A stretch of 64,000 bases of DNA. Source: Leclercia sp. S52. Lineage in GTDB: Bacteria > Pseudomonadota > Gammaproteobacteria > Enterobacterales > Enterobacteriaceae. The stretch covers positions 2,294,001 to 2,358,000 of the forward strand of contig NZ_CP152474.1 of NCBI RefSeq assembly GCF_039727615.1. The letters run 5' to 3'. The position numbers were made by a program, and so were the translations under genes. The notes under the pieces were generated by a model. That model saw only the letters and a program-made list of their open reading frames with translations, was not told the origin of the DNA and made no database searches. Shown here in pieces: positions 18,129 through 27,792 of this stretch (its first letter is position 1; each line of letters opens with the position of its first letter).

Positions 18129-19379
18129 ATGACGACAAAACCCGCCGCTGAATTTAATGCGGCTCCGGGGCTATTCCAGACGCTAAAAACGTTCCCGGCG
18201 ACTGTCCATGCGCTGCTCTTTTTTACCTTAATTGTACGTTTTAGCTATTTTATGGCCTGGCCGTTTATCACAATTATCATGACGCAGAATTACCATATGT
18301 CGCCGATTGCCATTGGCCTGGCGATGACCAGCAGCGCGCTGATTTCAGTGGTGCTCGGTATGTATGGTGGGCAGATTTCGGACAGGTTAGGGCGTCGGAT
18401 CATTCTTCTGCTGGGCTGCGGCTTTTCTGCCGTGGGATATATCATTCTGGCGCAGGCCACCGGGATGGGGCTGTTTATTACCGGTCTGATGATCATCGGC
18501 GTTTGCTTTGCGTGGGTGGATCCCCCGGTGCGTGCGCTGGTGAGCGATCTGCTTGGTGACCGGCGTCGCCGCGCGCTTGCCCTGCAAATGCGTTACTACC
18601 TGATCAACGTCGCGGCGGTGTTTGGCCCGCTGGTTGGCATCGTCTTTGGCCTGACATCTCAGAAGGGAACGTTCCTGATCACCGGGCTGACCTATCTGCC
18701 ATTTTTCGTCTACGTGCTGCTGTTTATCCCGGCGGGTAAACTGCTGAGCGAAGAGCAGGGCGGCGGTGCGCCGGCGGTTAAGCTGCACCAGGTAATGGGG
18801 ATTATCGCCAGGGATAAAATCTACATTGCGGCGCTGCTGTGCAGCATTTTGTGCAGCGTTGTGTTTATCCATTACGAAGCCGTATTACCCCAGTACCTGA
18901 TACTACTCGACAGCAACGCGGCGGTTAAGCTGATTACCCTGATACTGGTGACCAATGCCTGCACCGTCCTGGTGTTTCAGAGCTTTATTATGCGCTTTCT
19001 GGCACAGATCAGCCTGCCGGGACGCATTCTTTTAGGCGGCTTAATTTTCGCATTCTCGCAGCTGTGTCTCTTTGCCACATGTTCGACAGACGTTTGGGCA
19101 TGGCTGACGGTCACCGCCATATTTAGCATGGGGGAAGCGATTCTGATGCCGAACCTGAACATCTTGCTCGATCAGCTGGCTCCGGCAGAGCATCGCGGTG
19201 CTTATCTGGGTGCCTCAACCTTGACGACGCTGGGGGTCGCAGTCGGGCCATTAATCGGTGGCGTGATGCTGGCCATGACCGGAGCGGGCGTATTTATCTG
19301 CACCGCATTATTGAGTCTGCTGCTGTGCGCGATCATTAATGTCTGCAGGACCAGGATGTTGGTGCGTCTGCAGGATTAA
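18129..19379 (+). CDS. MFS transporter (MdtH-like, 12 helices)
   Basis: This is a 416-residue major facilitator with about 12 membrane helices. The loop 2-3 signature is GGQISDRLGRRI, and the protein resembles drug/metabolite exporters of the MdtH type. The 248-base leader upstream is AT-rich and ends in a GGATAACTT site before the ATG. The neighbour upstream is the serine-variant DapF-like protein, so this may export that enzyme's product. That link rests on position only. Confidence 0.85.
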   Translation: MTTKPAAEFNAAPGLFQTLKTFPATVHALLFFTLIVRFSYFMAWPFITIIMTQNYHMSPIAIGLAMTSSALISVVLGMYGGQISDRLGRRIILLLGCGFSAVGYIILAQATGMGLFITGLMIIGVCFAWVDPPVRALVSDLLGDRRRRALALQMRYYLINVAAVFGPLVGIVFGLTSQKGTFLITGLTYLPFFVYVLLFIPAGKLLSEEQGGGAPAVKLHQVMGIIARDKIYIAALLCSILCSVVFIHYEAVLPQYLILLDSNAAVKLITLILVTNACTVLVFQSFIMRFLAQISLPGRILLGGLIFAFSQLCLFATCSTDVWAWLTVTAIFSMGEAILMPNLNILLDQLAPAEHRGAYLGASTLTTLGVAVGPLIGGVMLAMTGAGVFICTALLSLLLCAIINVCRTRMLVRLQD

Positions 19380-19437
19380 AAGGTCCAATACCTTGAAGAG
19401 CAGCTCCGTTGAAACGGAGCTTCGGTCTTCACCCTAT

Positions 19438-19468
19438 AAAGGCCTGCTTGTATAAGCAGGCCTTTATT
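19438..19468. terminator. Bidirectional terminator
   Basis: A perfect 12-bp stem AAAGGCCTGCTT/AAGCAGGCCTTT has a four-base loop and A/T tracts on both sides. It sits between the MFS gene and the convergent GTPase gene. A second small hairpin (GCTCCG/CGGAGC) lies just before it. Confidence 0.85.
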
Positions 19469-19481
19469 AACTCACCGCGGT

Positions 19482-21188
19482 TCAACCATCAATGCGAACG
19501 AATTCGGCCTCAATCAACTCTCCTGCTTCACGCCATTGCTTGAATTCTGTACGCAGTTGCGTCTGGGTCGCGATAGCATTATGAACCTCATCGGCATCCC
19601 TTTTCAGAGCAGCAAAATCCGGGAAAAAGTTCGCCTGGAAAGTCTCGCTGTTAATCATCGCCAACAGCTCTTCTCGCTGAGAATTAAGGTTATCAACAAT
19701 GTCCTTAATCGCCATACGAAAGGTTTCTTCTCGCTCATAACGCTTGTAGGTATCGTACGCCTCCAGAACCAGGCCAGCGATTGCAAGCACACCATTGATA
19801 TTTTTCGCAAGGTTGACAGCCCCCCAGGGTTTGAATTTAAGTGCCTTACTCAGATCCAGACCCAGCGTTTTTGCTGCCGTCACAATCCCATCCCGGGCTG
19901 CCAGTACACTGCCGTTATTGATAAAATTGCCTTTGATGACGTAGCTGACACCTTGTTTGCCAAAATTGACAACAGTACTGTTGAAGTGAGAGATTTCCGT
20001 ATTGAAGCTCAAACGCATGCGGCTTAGTTCCTGGCTTACCCCGCTTAGCTGGCGATCAAATTCATTTTGAAGGCGGGTGGTCACCATTACTCCCTCATTG
20101 CCTATTTCACGTTCATAAAACTCGGCAAATGTGTCCAACGTCAGGCCCTGGGCACGCTGGATCAGCCCGGAAAAATAACGCGAGATAAATTCACGAAGGT
20201 CACTTCTGGCTTCACCAATTTGCTGGGAAGCTCCATTTAGCTGGCGTGTCAGGTTATTACTTACTCCCGTCAGACGTTCAACCTCCTGCCCGAGGCGATA
20301 GTCATTTTCTACGGCAACGGGTAATTCTTTATGCAGCACATCCAGAATCACGCTTTTGCGGGTCTGCTCGACAATCTCTCCAGGACCACCGCTTGCCTGA
20401 ATTTTCTGGGTAGTAGCCTGCTGTAATGTTGCGATGTGCGAAGCCGCTTTGAACTCTTCCAGACGTTCTAACCAGTAGTCTGTGCCCATATCAAAGGGGT
20501 TTGCAGCTACAGCCACGATACTCAGTGCCGCCGCTTCGGTATCATTTAACCCAATAGCTTCACGCAATCTGCTCTCAACGTTGTTACGCTTAATCTCAAG
20601 GTTGAGGGCATAGCTGGATTCGTCCTCTACATCTGCCACTTCGTCGAAACGGCTTAGTACAAAAATGGTACGAGGTAAAAGATCTAGGGTTCTGAACAGC
20701 CAGTTGAGATCTTCTTTATGACTGTCCTTAACTGGGTTAGTCGAGTTCATCACGTACAACACCAGATGCGCTTCGCTGACGTATTTCCGGGTGATGTCTT
20801 TATACTTTTCCATAGCCTTAAGATCAGCGTTGAACTGCTCCTTAAAGCCGAATAATCCGGGGGTGTCTATCAGTACGAAGTTGTCATCCACTTCGTAGAC
20901 CTTTACCTCGTTAGAGGATTCCTGCTGGCTGATATGCATGCTCGCCCTGTCCAGGCGTTCCATCCAGGCTGCGGCAATCGATGTTTTGCCTTCAGAGAAT
21001 CCACCAATAAGGGCTATTTTGAGTTTGCCGCCAGCGATATCTCCGACCTGGAGTTCAAGTTTTTTTACCAGGGAAGGATCTATATTGACACCCAAAGCCA
21101 GACCCTGTTCGAGGAAGGTACGCAGCTTTTCCAGCAACGTCACAGCGTTTGTTTTCTGATTTAAAAAGATCTCTAAAGTAGATTGCAT
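19482..21188 (-). CDS. LeoA-like dynamin-family GTPase
   Basis: The 568-residue protein begins much like LeoA of enterotoxigenic E. coli. GTPase motifs are G1 GGFSEGKTS (62-70), G3 DTPG (108-111) and an unusual G4 SRFD (179-182) in place of N/TKxD. Beyond residue 240 it is long and helical, with a moderately hydrophobic stretch around NINGVLAIAGLVLEAY, as in dynamin stalk/paddle regions. Bacterial dynamins bind and remodel membrane, and some act in vesicle release or envelope stress, including phage infection. It lies 11 bases after a second dynamin-like gene, so the two proteins probably act together. Confidence 0.82.
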   Translation of the reverse strand: MQSTLEIFLNQKTNAVTLLEKLRTFLEQGLALGVNIDPSLVKKLELQVGDIAGGKLKIALIGGFSEGKTSIAAAWMERLDRASMHISQQESSNEVKVYEVDDNFVLIDTPGLFGFKEQFNADLKAMEKYKDITRKYVSEAHLVLYVMNSTNPVKDSHKEDLNWLFRTLDLLPRTIFVLSRFDEVADVEDESSYALNLEIKRNNVESRLREAIGLNDTEAAALSIVAVAANPFDMGTDYWLERLEEFKAASHIATLQQATTQKIQASGGPGEIVEQTRKSVILDVLHKELPVAVENDYRLGQEVERLTGVSNNLTRQLNGASQQIGEARSDLREFISRYFSGLIQRAQGLTLDTFAEFYEREIGNEGVMVTTRLQNEFDRQLSGVSQELSRMRLSFNTEISHFNSTVVNFGKQGVSYVIKGNFINNGSVLAARDGIVTAAKTLGLDLSKALKFKPWGAVNLAKNINGVLAIAGLVLEAYDTYKRYEREETFRMAIKDIVDNLNSQREELLAMINSETFQANFFPDFAALKRDADEVHNAIATQTQLRTEFKQWREAGELIEAEFVRIDG

Positions 21189-21199
21189 GATCCTGTTCC

Positions 21200-23389
21200 T
21201 TATCGGGTGAGCTCGCTGGCCATCTTCTTCAGTCCGAGATGGGCAACATCAAGTTTTTGGTTGATATAACGAGCCTGGATGGCGGGCTGTTCAAGCGCGA
21301 TCTTGATCTGCTCAATAGTTTCCTGAAGTGGGGGAAGGGCTTGTTTATGGTTTTTGGAAAAAACATCACGAATTGTATTGCAGGCTTGCTCAATGTTTTC
21401 GTCGGCAGCTTTGCGTTGTTGACCTTTTTTATAATCACTGTCGAAGAAACTCCAGAGAGCTTTGGCGAGGCTAACGATAATGCCCGCAGCTCCCAGCACC
21501 ATCAGAGGCCATGCCACTGGGTTCCAAATCATTGCCACCGCGCCAGCCAGGCCGCCAAGAATTCCCATGATACTGATGCCATTATCTATATCGATTTTCA
21601 GATCAAAGTCACTGGTCATGCGTGATCTGCTCATTTTGGCGTAGCCTTCCAGTAATTCAGCGGCGTGCGCTTCGAACCGTTTGACTATGTCGCTGACATC
21701 TTTCTGAAAATGCGCGACCTGTTTCTCTAATGCTACAGGTAACTGATTTTGAAGGATTGCTGCTTCCTCTTCCAGCACCTCTTTGAGCTCAGTCTGAAAT
21801 TGATCGTTGCTGATGTCTGTATCAATGCGTTTGTAGATGCGTGTACGCACTGCATCTTCTAAAAGCCCCACACGCTGCTCACTGGTTTTAAGCAGGCGTG
21901 AATTTAATGATTTGAATGCCATGGTGAGCTGATGCTTTGCACTCTGGGCTTCCTCGTCCAGATTTGTAGTCAACGGCGTAAAGCTTTCAGTCTGCAGTGC
22001 TTTGATCCCAGCACAGACATGATCGAATGCCTGCTGCACCTTATTCAGGTTTGAGAGGCGGATCTTGGCCTTAACGTCGGTGACCAGGTCCTGAGTCAGG
22101 AGCTGGCAGAACTGCAAAATTCCGGTTTTTTCCAGCAGAACATCATGGGGAAGGGCATCAAGAAATTTTTTACGGCTCGTGGCTGCGTTAGAACGAGGAA
22201 CCAGACACGTAGCGACCGCGTAAAAGGCTGGTAAAGCGCATAGAGTCACGCTACGTCGGTAATGCTCGCCGAGTTGCGCAACCATGACGCGATCCAGGTC
22301 GGCCAGACTAGCTTGCTCATCGATACTGACTAACGCGGGTTTTTCCAGAGGTCGGGGGTTATTGATACGTTTGTTGTAGACCGTCCAGACTTCTGTCTGG
22401 TCACCGAGCTGTGCCTTGATCTTCTCGAGCGTACCCTGTTGGCCACCGTCACCTGTTTGAGGTGGGGCAGCTTTGCCCGTCACATAAAATACTGCATGGG
22501 CACATTTAACCGCATTATTGATCTGCGTGTTGACCTTACGTTCATCACCTTCGATACCCGGTACATCGAGCAGCATGAAACGCTGTCCATTCAGTTCAAA
22601 CTCATAGGCTTGGGTTTCCTGGGTGAAGTCCGGGCGCCCATCACCAATGATGCAGCCATCTTCATAATCTGCTAATAAATGCAGGGTGTTCAGCACGTTG
22701 TTATGGTGCTGGTGCTCAGCATTAAGCTGCTCCTCAACAGCCTGCTTTGATTGATACAGTGTCAGGAGTTCTGCTTCGCGTTCGGTGCTCAATGTCAGGA
22801 TGTTGGCTTGCAGTTGCAGCAGTGCTTTCTCTTCGGGAAGTTTGCGTAAGAGGTTTAATAGCCGCTGGAAAAAACCCGCGCGGGTTTTAATATCTGCTAT
22901 TAGGGCAGTCAGATCAGACTCTTTTACTCTTTGATTTTGCTGAAGTTCGTCATAACGGGTAATCGCAAGGTCGATAGTGCGCTGCGACAGCTCGTATTGC
23001 ACCTTAAGCGTTGAAATCTGATTTTCCAGTTTAAGTAATGCTTCTTCACTGAGTCCAGATTGCTGTTGTAACGCTATGAACTTATCGCGCTGCGCCTGCT
23101 TACTGTTTTCATTGAGCAGGATCCGCAGCGTTTCGATCAGTGTGGATTTACCCGCGTTGGTTTCACCATAGAACGCAATTGTGAACGTCTTATGTTCTGC
23201 ATTGCGGCGCAGGTCATCAATAGCGTGGGTGATGGTGGTTTTGATGGCGAGAAGTTTTTCGTGAGCCTGCGTCTGAGCACTGTTCAGGGTCGGATCGTCG
23301 CTGCCGAGAGGCACACTGTCGAGTAAAGCACTGATGTGTTGGTTCAACTTAAGATACAGCTTTTCAGACAGAACTTCAGTTGTGTCCAT
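21200..23389 (-). CDS. Dynamin-like GTPase with C-terminal hydrophobic paddle
   Basis: The 729-residue protein has G1 GETNAGKST (75-83) and G3 DVPG near residue 275. A long coiled coil is inserted between G1 and G3 (about residues 90-250), which is unusual. A G4-like VYNKR follows near residue 340. Residues 605-649 form a hydrophobic hairpin, a likely membrane-inserting paddle, flanked by helical stalk segments. It is the upstream partner of the LeoA-like gene in one operon. Base composition is lower in GC than the flanking chromosome, consistent with acquisition. Confidence 0.82.
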   Translation of the reverse strand: MDTTEVLSEKLYLKLNQHISALLDSVPLGSDDPTLNSAQTQAHEKLLAIKTTITHAIDDLRRNAEHKTFTIAFYGETNAGKSTLIETLRILLNENSKQAQRDKFIALQQQSGLSEEALLKLENQISTLKVQYELSQRTIDLAITRYDELQQNQRVKESDLTALIADIKTRAGFFQRLLNLLRKLPEEKALLQLQANILTLSTEREAELLTLYQSKQAVEEQLNAEHQHHNNVLNTLHLLADYEDGCIIGDGRPDFTQETQAYEFELNGQRFMLLDVPGIEGDERKVNTQINNAVKCAHAVFYVTGKAAPPQTGDGGQQGTLEKIKAQLGDQTEVWTVYNKRINNPRPLEKPALVSIDEQASLADLDRVMVAQLGEHYRRSVTLCALPAFYAVATCLVPRSNAATSRKKFLDALPHDVLLEKTGILQFCQLLTQDLVTDVKAKIRLSNLNKVQQAFDHVCAGIKALQTESFTPLTTNLDEEAQSAKHQLTMAFKSLNSRLLKTSEQRVGLLEDAVRTRIYKRIDTDISNDQFQTELKEVLEEEAAILQNQLPVALEKQVAHFQKDVSDIVKRFEAHAAELLEGYAKMSRSRMTSDFDLKIDIDNGISIMGILGGLAGAVAMIWNPVAWPLMVLGAAGIIVSLAKALWSFFDSDYKKGQQRKAADENIEQACNTIRDVFSKNHKQALPPLQETIEQIKIALEQPAIQARYINQKLDVAHLGLKKMASELTR

Positions 23390-23404
23390 TACTGTCTTCC
23401 TTCC

Positions 23405-23713
23405 TTAAATCTGGCACTTATATAGTCCTCTATGCATCTTTGGAATGTGTACTAACGAGTAGAGTAGTGCGAAATCGTCCAGGAATATATCGGCTTTCAG
23501 GCATGAAACTTTAGTAACATCTTCCTGCGTATATGTTACTGATGTCAGGAGGAAGGGGAACCTCGGAGAGGTGCCGCCATGATTGATTTGTCGCTGTAAA
23601 CGCCAGCGGTTTACCATAATGTTCAAGATAGCCCGTGTGGCTTCAAGGCGGTCTACATCTTTCAAACTGAAATAAGTGAAGCGGTGCCACATCCCGGCGT
23701 CATGTATAGCCAC
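23405..23713 (-). CDS. Hypothetical protein upstream of the dynamin pair
   Basis: This is a 102-codon open frame with a GTG start, ending 15 bases before the dynamin-like gene on the same strand. A GAAGAG stretch lies at a usable distance upstream. No motif, signal peptide or membrane helix is clear, and I do not recognise it. It could be a small third member of the operon, a decayed C-terminal fragment, or chance. The 250 bases upstream (23714-23966) hold nothing I can name. Confidence 0.3.
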   Translation of the reverse strand: MAIHDAGMWHRFTYFSLKDVDRLEATRAILNIMVNRWRLQRQINHGGTSPRFPFLLTSVTYTQEDVTKVSCLKADIFLDDFALLYSLVHIPKMHRGLYKCQI

Positions 23714-23828
23714 AAAAACTCTTCACAGGAAAAGTGAGTCGTTGGCCGGGCTTACAGGTTTGAAACTATAGCCTGGACGTATCAATGCAATGAGCCACAA
23801 ATAGATACTAGTATTGAGTAACGGTAAT

Positions 23829-23859
<31 letters not shown>

Positions 23860-23966
23860 GCAGTATTTGGATCGATAACGTCCTATCCCATATCCATGCG
23901 CCGGCCAATCAGCGCATTCATATCACAGGCTTCCCTCTCCTGCGATCGGTCAATTCCTGTTGTTGC

Positions 23967-24584
23967 TCAAGTAAGTTGAAGCAAGTGTGTGGCAATTCCC
24001 CATCTGACTGCGACGCACTTCCCATGAACCAGATCGAAAATGGAGTAACTCGCGTTGGGTTGAGCATACCGTGGGAAATTGTCGACAACCCCTTCCTTAA
24101 GAATCGCAAGAACGCCCTGACTGACATGCCCGTGAGACACAATACAGACTGTTTGATGATGTGATGTTGCTTCCAGGCTATGTAAAAAATGCATAAGCCG
24201 CTGAGAAGCATGCGCGAGAGACTCCCCACCAGGTGGACAATACTCGGCATCAAGCTCGAATAATGCATTTGCATCGTTTGGATGGTTTCGTATCAGCAGT
24301 TGTGATGACATTCCTTCATACTGGCCAAATGCCTGCTCTTTAAGAGCAGGTTCCGCCGTCAATGGACAGCGAAAGCGCTCAGCCAGGCGCTGGCCCATTT
24401 GCCATGCACGCCCAAGCGGAGATGCGTAAACACAATCCACGCGGTAATCACTTGCATCAAGCGCTGCCAGTAAGGCCGATGTTTCGCGCAAACCTCGATG
24501 GGTCAACGCACTATCACAGTGCCCCTGAATAATTCCTCGCACATTCCACTCTGTTTCCGCGTGTCGAACAAGTATCACTTTCAT
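23967..24584 (-). CDS. Histidine phosphatase family protein
   Basis: This is a 205-residue phosphoglycerate-mutase-like phosphatase. The phospho-histidine is in LVRHAETEWN, the general acid/base is in LKEQAFGQYEGM, and the second histidine is in VSHGHV. I prefer the ATG at 24584, which starts one residue before the fold (MKVILVRHAETEWN). An in-frame ATG at 24617 would add 11 residues. Neither has a good ribosome site. The family covers GpmB, CobC and broad phosphatases, so the substrate is open. Confidence 0.85.
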   Translation of the reverse strand: MKVILVRHAETEWNVRGIIQGHCDSALTHRGLRETSALLAALDASDYRVDCVYASPLGRAWQMGQRLAERFRCPLTAEPALKEQAFGQYEGMSSQLLIRNHPNDANALFELDAEYCPPGGESLAHASQRLMHFLHSLEATSHHQTVCIVSHGHVSQGVLAILKEGVVDNFPRYAQPNASYSIFDLVHGKCVAVRWGIATHLLQLT

Positions 24585-24690
24585 CGTCAGTGGGCCATGC
24601 GCGTTGTTGAATGACATTCAACATAAGATAAATGGGATGCGTCTTTCAACGTGCTACCCACGTTTATAACGTCTCCACCCTGCCCCGATG

Positions 24691-25588
24691 TCATGTATAA
24701 GCCTTTAGCACCGTCTCCAGCCACTGTGTAAAGACGCGCACCTTAGGAGAAATATGCCGATGCGGATAAAGCACCGACAACTGTCGCGCCGGAACCGGAT
24801 TGCCTGGCAGCACCTCTTCCAGACGCCCATCATTGATATACGGACGTAAAAAGAAATCCATGCCCTGCAACAACCCCAGCCCGGCCAGACCCGCCGCAAT
24901 ATAGGCTTCTGAGTTATCCAGCACCAGTTTTCCCGGCAGATGAAGTTCCTCAATGCCTGACGGTGACTGAAACACCCACGGCATAATTTGTCGGCTGTTA
25001 ATGTTAAACCAGTTCACCCCCCTGGTGATTCTGCAGGTCGTCCAGCGTTTCTGGTACGCCATACTCCGCCAGGTATGCCGGGCTGGCGCAGGTGACCAGT
25101 TTAATCTTACCCAGCGAGCGAGCCACATAATCACTTTCTTCCAGCGGACCGACGCGCACAATGCAGTCCAGGCCATCACGCAGCATATCTTTGCGCCGAT
25201 CGGAGCTACTGAGCACCACTTCAATCCCGGGATAGTGGCGATAGAAATCCGGCAACCTCGGTACAACCAGCAAAGCGGCAATCGACACGGGCATATCCAC
25301 CCGAAGCTGGCCACACAATGAACGGCCTGCGACGAAAGAACCTAATAAATTATCGGTTTGTTCGAGCAATGGCTTACTGCTGCGGTAAAACTCTTCGCCT
25401 TCGGGCGTCAGGCTAATTCGCCGGGTCGTGCGATGCAGCAAGCGTACACCGGTGTGCTGCTCCAGCTGTTTGATGGCCCGGGTCACTGCGGGCCGGTGGA
25501 TCTGCAGGTTTTCTGATGTCTGGGAAAAACTGCCTGACTCAACGATCTCAATAAAGATCCGCATGAGTTCGTAAACGTTGATTTGCAT
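24691..25588 (-). CDS. LysR-family regulator (one frameshift as read)
   Basis: The N-terminal winged helix (SGSFSQTSENLQIHRPAVTRAIKQLE) and a LysR effector-binding domain total about 298 residues when joined. Frame breaks at six C (25017-25022). With five, the text reads DLQNHQGVNWFNINSR without interruption. As read, the product from 25588 ends after about two-thirds of the protein. It diverges from nitronate monooxygenase (start 25737), the likely target. I chose MQINVYEL as the start because it is the usual family beginning. Confidence 0.82.
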
Positions 25589-25736
25589 GGCGCACACTTC
25601 TGCCGTAGTGAATGACGCGTCCATTGTTACTAATTTTGTAAAAGTGATGAAGCATATTCGCTGTTTTTCAGAACAAAATCAGAGATTAGACTAACGCTAC
25701 TTCGGTTAGAACCGTCTTAGTTAAAGGAAATCTCTC

Positions 25737-26714
25737 ATGCAAAATCAAAATGTTAGTCACATTCTGGGGATTGAAAAAAACGTCATTCAGGGGCCGCTGT
25801 CATGGCTGACCGATGCCCGCCTTGTGGCGGCCGTCAGTAATGCCGGTGGTCTGGGCGTACTCGGGCCAAACGCTGGATTAACGGCCGAAACGGCGGTCTC
25901 AACGCCGGAAGCAACCGCCGAGAAAATGCGCAAAGAAATCCGCAAAACCAAAATGCTCACCGAGAAACCCTTCGGTGTAAACCTCATCCCAACGGCAGAA
26001 AACGATATCTGGACACCTTCCATTGTTAAGGTCATTAAAGAGGAGGCTGTGCATGCTGTCGTTTATACCGGCTACGGTGAAGGTTCACTCATCCCTGCCC
26101 TGTTTGATGAGCTGAAAACCGCAGGCATCAAAATCATCTACCGGGATATCAACCCTTCCCCGCAAAACACCCGGGACGCGGAAGCCGCCGGGGCCGATAT
26201 TATTGTGGCGACGGGATTTGATGAAGGTGGCACCTTGCCCGGCGTCGCATTAGGCACTTTCTCCATCGTGCCGCTGATCGTCGACGCGGTGAAAAATGCC
26301 CCCGTACTGGCCGCCGGCGGAATTACCGATAGCCGAACCGCCAGAGCCGCACATGCTTTGGGCGCACAGGGTGTATTTGCTGGTTCGGTATTTATCAGCA
26401 CGCTTGAAAGCCGAGTACCACAATCCGTGAAAGACAAAATTATCGCCGCTAACGGGCTGGATATGCGCCTTTTCCGCACCCTTCCCGATTACTACCGTTC
26501 GTTGCCGGGCAAGCTGGCCGACAAGCTGGTAGCACTGGATAAATCGGGTGCCAGCAATGAGGAGCTGGCGAAGGTGATGGGCGGATTACGCGGTCTGCGT
26601 CTGGGGATGCTTGAGGGCAATACTGACGAGGGCTATATCTCCCTCGGCACGGGCATCGGCAGCATTCGCAGCGTGAAAAGCGTTGCTGAGGTCGTCGCTG
26701 AACTGCACGTTTAA
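25737..26714 (+). CDS. Nitronate monooxygenase (2-nitropropane dioxygenase family)
   Basis: This is a 325-residue FMN-dependent TIM-barrel enzyme. PLSWLTDARLVAAVSNAGGLGVLG near the N-terminus and PVLAAGGITDSRT plus GAQGVFAGSVF are the flavin-binding landmarks. It oxidises alkyl nitronates such as propionate 3-nitronate to carbonyl compounds and nitrite, a detoxification. An AAAGGAAATC site precedes the ATG. Its divergent LysR neighbour probably regulates it. Confidence 0.88.
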   Translation: MQNQNVSHILGIEKNVIQGPLSWLTDARLVAAVSNAGGLGVLGPNAGLTAETAVSTPEATAEKMRKEIRKTKMLTEKPFGVNLIPTAENDIWTPSIVKVIKEEAVHAVVYTGYGEGSLIPALFDELKTAGIKIIYRDINPSPQNTRDAEAAGADIIVATGFDEGGTLPGVALGTFSIVPLIVDAVKNAPVLAAGGITDSRTARAAHALGAQGVFAGSVFISTLESRVPQSVKDKIIAANGLDMRLFRTLPDYYRSLPGKLADKLVALDKSGASNEELAKVMGGLRGLRLGMLEGNTDEGYISLGTGIGSIRSVKSVAEVVAELHV

Positions 26715-26758
26715 TGTCTGGCGCTCCGAATCGAATGTTTGCGATTCGGAGCGCAGTT

Positions 26759-27667
26759 TTAATGACCTGCCGTCCGACACACCGCACCAATCTTCTCCCT
26801 CAGCCAGCGATGGCCAGGATCCTTTTCCATTCTGGGATGCCACATCTGCGACACCGTTATGGTCCGGGTTTTAAACGGCAGTTCAAAAACATGCAGTTGC
26901 TCTGTCATTTGCTGATTGATCAAATAGAGCGCTGGCACCATGGCGATAAGATCGGATGCCAGCGCCACGGATAACGCTGTCGGAAAGCCGGGTACCACGC
27001 TGGCCACCTTACGTTTCAGCCCGGACTCTGCCAGCGCATCATCCACAAAGCCGTGCAAGGATCCGTCAGGCGCCGCAACCACATGGCCCCAGGCGACATA
27101 ATCGTTCAGGCCGATTGTCGGTAACGACGCCAGCGGATGCGTTTTGCGAACCGCACCCACAAACCGGTCCTGGAAGAGCCGTTGAAGTCGAATTTCAGGG
27201 CCCATATTGCTCTGCACGCCAATCTCAAGATCAACCAGGCCCTCACGCAGATAGCGTGACGTTTTTTCAGGCTTCGGTGCAAAACGAATACACACCTCAG
27301 GGGCCGCCTCAGCCACGGCGGCGATCAGTGCCGGACCGAACGCGACGACAAAACCATCATTGGCTCTGATGGTAAAAAGCCGCGCCAGATTTTCGACCCT
27401 GAGTGTCTCCAGTGAGGGTTGCAGCACCGCCCTCGCCTCATGCACTGCGTTCCGGGCGCGGTCCCGGGACGCTTCAGCCCAGGGTGTCAGCACCATGTTG
27501 CGCCCTGCCCGCACCAGAATCGGATCGCCGGTCACCTCCCGTAGCCTGCTGAGCGTACGGCTCATGGCGGATGTGCTCAGGTTCAGGCGTCGCGCGGCCC
27601 CTGCAACGCTGGCCTCTGCCAGCAGGATGTCGAGCGCGACAAGCAAGTTGAAATCAGGATCGGACAT
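26759..27667 (-). CDS. LysR-family regulator
   Basis: This is an intact 302-residue LysR protein. The HTH is SVAGAARRLNLSTSAMSRTLSRLRE, followed by the substrate-binding domain. The gene diverges from a DHA2-type exporter (start 27793) across a 125-base intergenic region, the usual regulator-target arrangement for LysR proteins. The inducer is unknown. Confidence 0.9.
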   Translation of the reverse strand: MSDPDFNLLVALDILLAEASVAGAARRLNLSTSAMSRTLSRLREVTGDPILVRAGRNMVLTPWAEASRDRARNAVHEARAVLQPSLETLRVENLARLFTIRANDGFVVAFGPALIAAVAEAAPEVCIRFAPKPEKTSRYLREGLVDLEIGVQSNMGPEIRLQRLFQDRFVGAVRKTHPLASLPTIGLNDYVAWGHVVAAPDGSLHGFVDDALAESGLKRKVASVVPGFPTALSVALASDLIAMVPALYLINQQMTEQLHVFELPFKTRTITVSQMWHPRMEKDPGHRWLREKIGAVCRTAGH

Positions 27668-27792
27668 GATGAATCTCCGGGCAAATCAGATAAGGCGTTC
27701 GGTGCAATGATTAAGTGTATACGATGCGCCTTCCGCCCTGTATACCCCAGGATTATAGTTTCTTCATCAAAACACCATTCCCAGGAGTCAGG

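Noticed and set aside
19820..19825. Six-C run in the LeoA-like gene as another frameshift
   Set aside because: The frame is continuous through it (KPWGAVNLAKN), so the run length is correct here.
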